NCBI GenBank assembly: GCA_002425825.1
Contig: DIMZ01000216.1
Span: 18,958 to 25,379, forward strand
Reading direction: 5' to 3'
Source: Cloacimonetes bacterium UBA5553
Lineage (GTDB): Bacteria; Cloacimonadota; Cloacimonadia; Cloacimonadales; Cloacimonadaceae
Length of the DNA: 6,422 nt
This document shows positions 1-4,006 of the stretch, one piece after another. Position 1 is the first letter of the stretch. Each line of letters starts with the position of its first letter. The notes beneath the pieces were generated by a model. It worked only from the letters and a program-made list of their open reading frames with translations. It was not told the DNA's origin and ran no database searches. The translations under genes and the position numbers were made by a program.

Positions 1-2
1 GA

Positions 3-269
3 TTAGCTGAAGATGCAGCTCATGCCTTGGCCAAGTTAACTCCCGGTAAGTATAAGCTTGCCTTGATAGACTTAGTGATGCCGGGAAAAAATGGATTGGA
101 ACTGATGAAGGAATTGCTGGAACAAGACCCGGATATATTTTGCTTAATCATGACTGGTTATCCTACTGTGGATTCTGCATACAAATCGATGATCGAGGGT
201 GGATCGGACTACATTATTAAGCCTTTTCAACTTATGGAACTCTTGAATACATTAGGAAAACATATCTGA
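3..269 (+). CDS. Response regulator receiver domain protein (5' end missing)
   Basis: This is the C-terminal ~88 residues of a CheY-like receiver domain. The frame is open back to the window edge, so the TTG at 27 is an internal leucine codon, not the start. Seen: the phospho-acceptor aspartate at 69-71 in the context ALIDLVMPG, the switch threonine at 153-155 in IMTGYP, and the conserved lysine at 219-221 in IIKPF. The acidic pocket at the end of beta1 and the start codon lie upstream of the window. Only about 15 residues follow the KPF motif, enough for the last helix, so there is no DNA-binding or enzymatic output domain after it. It is either a stand-alone receiver or the C-terminal receiver of a larger protein such as a hybrid kinase. 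It ends one base before the next ATG, which suggests co-transcription and translational coupling. The partner kinase and target cannot be seen. Confidence 0.93.
   Translation, partial: LAEDAAHALAKLTPGKYKLALIDLVMPGKNGLELMKELLEQDPDIFCLIMTGYPTVDSAYKSMIEGGSDYIIKPFQLMELLNTLGKHI
254..257 (+). promoter_or_regulatory. Weak Shine-Dalgarno for the GNAT/FemAB-like gene
   Basis: AGGA lies inside the last codons of the receiver gene, 13 nt before the ATG at 271. This spacing is long, so initiation probably relies partly on coupling to termination at the TGA (267-269), one base upstream of the ATG. Confidence 0.4.
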
Positions 270-270
270 C

Positions 271-1170
271 ATGTCGTTATCTGTTCGCATCAGTAATCCC
301 GAGTGTTACACAAACAAGCTAAATCTGTGGAGTATGCCAGACTTTATGAATGCAGTTGCTAAACTGCATAAAGCCGAAGCATATCATCTGCAGTGTTACA
401 AAGGCGAGCAGTTGATTGCAGTTCTCCCAGTTTATACAAAAAAGGTTTTAGGCTTTGAAGCAATTATTAATCCCACTTCGTCCTATTATCAGGGTTTGAA
501 CATATGGTTAGAAACCAGCACATATCCCCAAAGAACTCTTTTGGATTGCCTGCAAATCACCAGCGCTATAGCCAACTTTCTACACAAAAGATACCGTAAA
601 ATGAGCTTTAACTTATCTCCAGACACAGTGGATATACGCGGTTTCACCTGGGAAGGTCTGCGGGCACTGCCTTTCTATACTTTTGTGCATGACTACTCAG
701 CCCCCTTAAAGCCACTATACAGCGAACATAAAAACATCAACAAAGCAATCAAACACGGGTACAGCTTCGGGCAAGAAACCAATCTGGAAGAATTCATAAG
801 GCTTTTAATGGCTATGAACGGCAGAAAGAAGAGAGAGAACGGCGTTAGTTATACAGGTCTGGCAACGTTGTTAGATCAGTTAATCGCACTCGGGTATGCC
901 CGTCAATACAACATGTATCTGGATGGAAAGATAGTAAGTAGCGAGATAATCTATAAAGGTTACTCGGGTACTGCATACACTATTTACCGGGCTACCAGCC
1001 TTGATGAAATGAAACACGGCGTTAGCAGTTTGCATACAACTAGCATAATAACCGAATTGGCTAATGAGATAAGCGAATTAGATTTTTGTGGAGCGAATAT
1101 CCCAGATGTGGCAAGATTCAAAGCTTCATTTGGCTTGCGTCTTAAAGTGTATTACAGGATAAGCAACTAA
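271..1170 (+). CDS. GNAT/FemAB-like acyltransferase of unknown substrate
   Basis: A 299-residue soluble protein with no signal peptide or membrane segment. The layout fits the tandem-GNAT FemAB/BioF2-like superfamily (Acetyltransf_6 type). An N-terminal half (about 10-145) includes DIRGFTWEGLRALPFYTFVHDYS, split here as DIRGFTWEG (121-129) and FYTFVHDYS (135-143), followed by a second half containing KHGY (161-164), YNMYLDGKIVSSEIIYKGY (213-231) and the C-terminal pattern LDFCGANIPDVARFKASFG (270-288). The last matches, from memory, the 'DFeGsmipgIarFkksFG' ending of this family in FCB bacteria. Members add amino acids from aminoacyl-tRNA to peptidoglycan stem peptides (FemABX) or acylate small molecules and sugars. 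The substrate cannot be read from the sequence. The gene starts one base after the receiver stop and sits upstream of ddl, which makes a cell-wall or envelope role attractive but only inferred. Its TAA overlaps a downstream ATG as TAATG. Confidence 0.75.
   Translation: MSLSVRISNPECYTNKLNLWSMPDFMNAVAKLHKAEAYHLQCYKGEQLIAVLPVYTKKVLGFEAIINPTSSYYQGLNIWLETSTYPQRTLLDCLQITSAIANFLHKRYRKMSFNLSPDTVDIRGFTWEGLRALPFYTFVHDYSAPLKPLYSEHKNINKAIKHGYSFGQETNLEEFIRLLMAMNGRKKRENGVSYTGLATLLDQLIALGYARQYNMYLDGKIVSSEIIYKGYSGTAYTIYRATSLDEMKHGVSSLHTTSIITELANEISELDFCGANIPDVARFKASFGLRLKVYYRISN
1156..1160 (+). promoter_or_regulatory. Shine-Dalgarno before the TAATG overlap
   Basis: AGGAT lies 9 nt before the ATG at 1170-1172, which overlaps the TAA stop of the GNAT-like gene. 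The spacing is good, better than that of the ddl GTG further down. This is the main reason to take the 25-codon ORF seriously. Confidence 0.4.
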
Positions 1171-1247
1171 TGAAAAGAAGTGCTATGGTCAAAGATATTA
1201 ATAAGGATAAGGTGTTTACGATCAAGTGGAAAAAATCGTTGTATTAA
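1170..1247 (+). CDS. Possible 25-codon leader/coupling ORF upstream of ddl
   Basis: The ORF begins at the ATG that overlaps the upstream stop (TAATG). It encodes 25 mostly basic residues starting MKRSAMVKDINKDK and ends at TAA 1245-1247, 22 nt inside ddl. Lysines are abundant and no domain is recognised. A ribosome finishing here would terminate just past the ddl GTG, so it could couple ddl translation to the upstream gene. It reads through an A6 run (1230-1235); a -1 shift there would join it in frame to ddl, giving about 22 extra N-terminal residues. It may equally be a chance ORF in the largest spacer of the window. Nothing shows that it is translated. Confidence 0.25.
   Translation: MKRSAMVKDINKDKVFTIKWKKSLY
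1203..1212 (+). promoter_or_regulatory. Purine-rich Shine-Dalgarno candidate for ddl
   Basis: AAGGATAAGG ends 13 nt before the GTG at 1226, longer than the usual 5-9 nt. In the ddl frame there is a TAA at 1208-1210 and no other ATG, GTG or TTG before 1226, so the GTG is the only possible start in that frame. Confidence 0.35.
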
Positions 1248-2173
1248 AAGGCGGTTTCTCACCGGAAAGAGAAGTGTCACTGGTTAGCGGAGCTGAAATC
1301 GCAAAAGAGCTTCGTGTGCTTGGGTTCGAGGTTTGCGAGATAGACCCAAAAGAATATCTCACTAGTGTTAGCTTTGTGGAAGCTCTAACCATGCAAGAGC
1401 CCAGCTTAGTGTTTAACGGTCTGCATGGGGGAAGCGGAGAAAATGGCGAGATACAAGCCCTATTAAAACTAATGAATATCCCCTGTACCGGCTCAGAATA
1501 TCGAGCTTGTTGTATTACAATGGATAAATATATCACAAAACTGATAGTTGCACAAGAAGGGATTCCTGTAGCCAAGCACATATTATTGAGGGGAAACGTG
1601 CTGTCAGATTATGGAGATCCTGAAGATTATGCTGCTTTCATATCTACCCTGGGGTTACCAATTATTGTAAAACCAAATGACGCAGGCTCATCGGTTGGGA
1701 TAAGTAGGGTCGATAGCCTTGAACAGGTAAAAGACGCTGCCCTAGATGCTTTGAAGTACTCCAGTTCGGTGCTTTTAGAAGAATACATCCCGGGCAGAGA
1801 ACTAACAGTAACCGTGATAGACGGTAAGGCTCTGCCGGTGGTGGAAATAAAACCCCTTTCAGGATGGTATGACTATAATAACAAATACACCAAAGGCAAA
1901 ACAGAGTACCTAGCCCCTGCTGAGTTAGACGAATCTGTTGCCAAGCTAATTCAATTGTATGCCGAAAGAATCTGGAAGGCTGTAGATTTGTCGGGATATG
2001 CAAGAATAGATTTTCGTTATGACGACCATAAAGCATACTTTTTAGAAGTAAATACGCTGCCGGGAATGACTCCCCTAAGCCTAACTCCCATGGCAGCTAA
2101 AGCAGCAGGAATGTCTTTCGGTCAGTTGCTGCAAACCATAATTAACATAAGCCTGCGTAACGCAGGGAGGTAA
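1226..2173 (+). CDS. ddl: D-alanine--D-alanine ligase
   Basis: A cytoplasmic ATP-grasp enzyme joining two D-alanines for the peptidoglycan stem peptide. At 315 residues it is the normal family length. By hand alignment to E. coli DdlB these residues are visible: E14 in GGFSPEREVSLVSG (E15), H67 in LHGGSGENG (H63), K101 in MDKY (K97), K149 in IIVKP (K144), the loop serines S155/S156 in GSSVG (S150/S151), E185 and E192 (E180, E187), K220 and Y221 in YDYNNKY (K215, Y216), R260 and D262 in ARIDF (R255, D257), and E274 and N276 in FLEVNTLPGMT (E270, N272). The E14/S155/Y221 triad is intact, which favours D-Ala-D-Ala rather than D-Ala-D-Lac as product. Small departures are N73 where DdlB has D in GEDG, A153 where DdlB has E before GSS, and C87 where DdlB has Y in YTGS. 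The start is GTG, the only one in frame and giving the canonical N-terminus MEKIVVLKGG. The gene lies outside any visible mur/fts cluster. Confidence 0.97.
   Translation: MEKIVVLKGGFSPEREVSLVSGAEIAKELRVLGFEVCEIDPKEYLTSVSFVEALTMQEPSLVFNGLHGGSGENGEIQALLKLMNIPCTGSEYRACCITMDKYITKLIVAQEGIPVAKHILLRGNVLSDYGDPEDYAAFISTLGLPIIVKPNDAGSSVGISRVDSLEQVKDAALDALKYSSSVLLEEYIPGRELTVTVIDGKALPVVEIKPLSGWYDYNNKYTKGKTEYLAPAELDESVAKLIQLYAERIWKAVDLSGYARIDFRYDDHKAYFLEVNTLPGMTPLSLTPMAAKAAGMSFGQLLQTIINISLRNAGR
2165..2170 (+). promoter_or_regulatory. Strong Shine-Dalgarno for the Fn3-like exported protein
   Basis: GGGAGG sits 6 nt before the ATG at 2177 and lies within the last codons of ddl. It supports this start and independent strong loading of the downstream gene. 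Confidence 0.8.
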
Positions 2174-2176
2174 ACC

Positions 2177-3301
2177 ATGAAAAACATTAGCATGTTATTA
2201 ATGGTATTTATTCTGATTCCCATACTGGGTTGGTCAGTTTTAAACACCAGCTTCTTTCCCGGAAGTGTGGAAGTAAATACCATGAGCACGATTAGTTTTG
2301 ATCCCCAAGAACCGTTGTCACAACCCCAGTTAACAACACTAACAATTACAGAGAACCAGCTTCCTGCAGGCAAGATTGATCTAAAGGTGGTTGTTTTCTG
2401 GAATAATATGAAGCTCGTAGAAGCAGATTTTGAAAGTTTGGATGAGAATTGGGGTACTTTGGTGGGTAATACTAGGCAGGTACAAATGAGCAACCGTCAT
2501 TTGATATCTGAAGTGGGTCACCCTGATTTCAAGAATAAAGGCAATAACAATATCTCGGTGGATAATGTTATCAACGCAAACCCCACATTAAAAGAAGCTG
2601 TCCTAGCAGGCTATTTCCCCGATGGTAATCTGGAGTTAAGAATATGGGTGCGAAACTGGCAGGCTGGAGCTTGGGAAAACCCGAGTGGTAGTCCGGCTGT
2701 GTTTACCATAAAAATCCGTAATGCTGGTGCCATAAATCTAATATCTCCCGGAGTGGCGGTAGGCATCACCCCTCCCCAGATTAGCCAAAGACCCATCAGC
2801 TTCCAGTGGAACTCAGTATCAACCGGTTTCAATAAGTCCTCAATAGTTATCAAAGAGTATCCTGCAAACAATCCACCCAGTGTGAATAATATTGAGAGCA
2901 CCGGTAACGTATTCTATAGTAACACCGATGTTACAAGTGGGTTCTCAGATTTCCTGTCCTTCAATCCGGGCAACTACTATGCTTGGCAAATTAAGACCAC
3001 CCTGTTCAATGAGCATGTTCCCAATACCGGAAACAAGAATCCTGCTCTTCAACCTGAAGTAAAAAGTAACTGGTACGTGTTTAGATATGTGCTGGAATCT
3101 CAGAACACAAATGAAGCTGCCTCCGAGATGCAAGCTCAGCTAAACATGCTGAACAACAGCGCATTAAGAGGTATTCTTGCTCAGGGTTACACCTTGGTAG
3201 GCACAGTGATATTCGAGGGTAGAACATACAGCGGTCAGGATGCTCTAGATATACTATCCGGTCTTGCTGGTAAAGACATCCAAGTGCAGTTAAGGGATTA
3301 G
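2177..3301 (+). CDS. Exported Fn3/Ig-like protein of unknown function
   Basis: A 374-residue protein that I do not recognise as a named family. Residues 1-20 form a Sec signal peptide (MKN, then a hydrophobic core LLMVFILIPILGW). There is no lipobox cysteine, so it is probably a soluble periplasmic or surface protein. Residues 45-185 form a beta-rich, asparagine-rich region (FPDGNLELRIWVRNW at 147-161). Residues 188-306 look Fn3-like: INLISPG entry, PISFQWNSVS (206-215), NPGNYYAWQIK (263-273) and NWYVFRYVLE (298-307), which follows the usual 'P.F.W......L..G..Y.W.V' plan. The two-part arrangement recalls TANFOR-domain proteins of Bacteroidetes; that is a resemblance from memory, not a match. 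Residues 309-374 form a helical tail (NEAASEMQAQLNMLNN) followed by GYTLVGTVIFEGRTYSG. It starts 3 nt after ddl and ends 10 nt before the FecR gene, so it probably belongs to the envelope gene set downstream. Confidence 0.85.
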   Translation: MKNISMLLMVFILIPILGWSVLNTSFFPGSVEVNTMSTISFDPQEPLSQPQLTTLTITENQLPAGKIDLKVVVFWNNMKLVEADFESLDENWGTLVGNTRQVQMSNRHLISEVGHPDFKNKGNNNISVDNVINANPTLKEAVLAGYFPDGNLELRIWVRNWQAGAWENPSGSPAVFTIKIRNAGAINLISPGVAVGITPPQISQRPISFQWNSVSTGFNKSSIVIKEYPANNPPSVNNIESTGNVFYSNTDVTSGFSDFLSFNPGNYYAWQIKTTLFNEHVPNTGNKNPALQPEVKSNWYVFRYVLESQNTNEAASEMQAQLNMLNNSALRGILAQGYTLVGTVIFEGRTYSGQDALDILSGLAGKDIQVQLRD

Positions 3302-3304
3302 GAG
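3300..3304 (+). promoter_or_regulatory. Shine-Dalgarno for the FecR-domain gene
   Basis: AGGAG overlaps the TAG stop of the preceding gene (3299-3301) and stands 7 nt before the ATG at 3312, an ideal spacing that supports this start. Confidence 0.8.
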
Positions 3305-3311
3305 AAATAAA

Positions 3312-3995
3312 ATGAGAAAGTATATATTAATCCTAACATTGATATGCCTAAGCCTAAGCCTAAGCCTGTTTGCTGCTGAGTCTGTTGCCATGCTATCTGC
3401 TTCAAAAGGCAAGGTTGACCTTACACGTGAAGCAAAAAGCGTTAAGTTTAAAGCTGGTGATATGCTAAAGAACAATGATGAGTTACGCACTGGCGGAGAA
3501 TCGTTTGCGGCATACAAGTATATCGATGGCTCATCTACCATAAAGGTGTTTTCTAATTCTGTGGTAAGAATAACTGCCAATAAAAGCGGTAAAAGCCTTA
3601 GCAAAAAAGTAGTGATCGACAAAGGCAGTATTTTTACTGACGTGAAGCCCAAATCTGGAGCATTCATGGTTCAAACACCCACTACTGTAGCATCGGTAAA
3701 GGGAACAGGTTTCCTAACCAAGATTACTGAGGATGGCATATCCAAGTTTGTGGTAACCGATGGCGAGGTTGAGCTAAAGATATTAGACAGCGATGATGTA
3801 AAATCTGTTCCCGCAGGTAATACAGCGATTATTGATGCTGAAGGTAATTTCGAGATTCGGGTTAGCAGTGCAGAAGACACTTCCAGCATAGAGAAGGCAG
3901 AAATAGAATCCTCACAATCTTCTGAACCTAAGCTTATCAGAATTCCTGTGTTGGATGCCTCAGGCAGAACCAAATACATCGAGATTAAGTACTAA
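3312..3995 (+). CDS. Secreted FecR-domain protein
   Basis: A 227-residue protein. Residues 1-22 are a Sec signal peptide with a core ILILTLICLSLSLSLFAA and likely cleavage after the AA, so the mature protein is periplasmic or surface-exposed. A FecR domain covers roughly 45-160: FKAGDMLKNNDELRTGGES (46-64), the VVIDKGSIFTDV beta segment (100-111), and the hallmark QTPTTVASVKGTGF (121-134), followed by FVVTDGEVEL (146-155) and VPAGNTAII (166-174). A polar, serine- and glutamate-rich linker (183-206) leads to a short C-terminal beta segment IRIPVLDASGRTKYIEIKY (209-227). Classical FecR has a cytoplasmic sigma-binding part and a transmembrane helix; neither is present, and no sigma factor gene is adjacent. 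It therefore probably works as a secreted domain in an envelope complex, not as a FecI regulator. It sits between two other exported proteins with gaps of 10 and 11 nt. The signal-peptide core is encoded by a hexanucleotide tandem repeat. Confidence 0.92.
   Translation: MRKYILILTLICLSLSLSLFAAESVAMLSASKGKVDLTREAKSVKFKAGDMLKNNDELRTGGESFAAYKYIDGSSTIKVFSNSVVRITANKSGKSLSKKVVIDKGSIFTDVKPKSGAFMVQTPTTVASVKGTGFLTKITEDGISKFVVTDGEVELKILDSDDVKSVPAGNTAIIDAEGNFEIRVSSAEDTSSIEKAEIESSQSSEPKLIRIPVLDASGRTKYIEIKY
3346..3367 (+). repeat. Hexanucleotide tandem repeat (GCCTAA x 3.7) in signal peptide
   Basis: Three perfect GCCTAA units are followed by GCCT, encoding the LSLSLSL stretch of the FecR protein signal peptide. 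Each unit is two codons, so gain or loss of a unit would change the hydrophobic core by a Leu-Ser pair without a frameshift. Confidence 0.9.
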
Positions 3996-4001
3996 AGGGG
4001 G
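3996..4001 (+). promoter_or_regulatory. Strong Shine-Dalgarno for the barrel protein
   Basis: AGGGGG begins right after the TAA of the FecR gene and ends 5 nt before the ATG at 4007. It supports that start. Confidence 0.75.
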
Positions 4002-4006
4002 CTGCC

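Noticed and set aside
27..29. TTG at 27 as start codon of the receiver gene
   Set aside because: The frame is open upstream to the window edge, and a start here would delete beta1, helix 1 and most of the acidic pocket of the receiver fold.
1171..1225. Promoter or terminator in the spacer before ddl
   Set aside because: No paired -35/-10 boxes with proper spacing and no stable hairpin with a T-run were found; the spacer is better explained by translation signals.
1222..1581. Open frame of 119 codons on the - strand over the 5' part of ddl
   Set aside because: It lies fully opposite a canonical ddl reading frame, has no recognisable domain and no supporting ribosome binding site; it is a shadow of the coding strand.
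3290..3667. Open frames on the - strand over the FecR gene (3290-3667 and 3671-3979)
   Set aside because: The + strand frame shows an unmistakable FecR domain and signal peptide. The reverse frames are low-complexity translations without family features.
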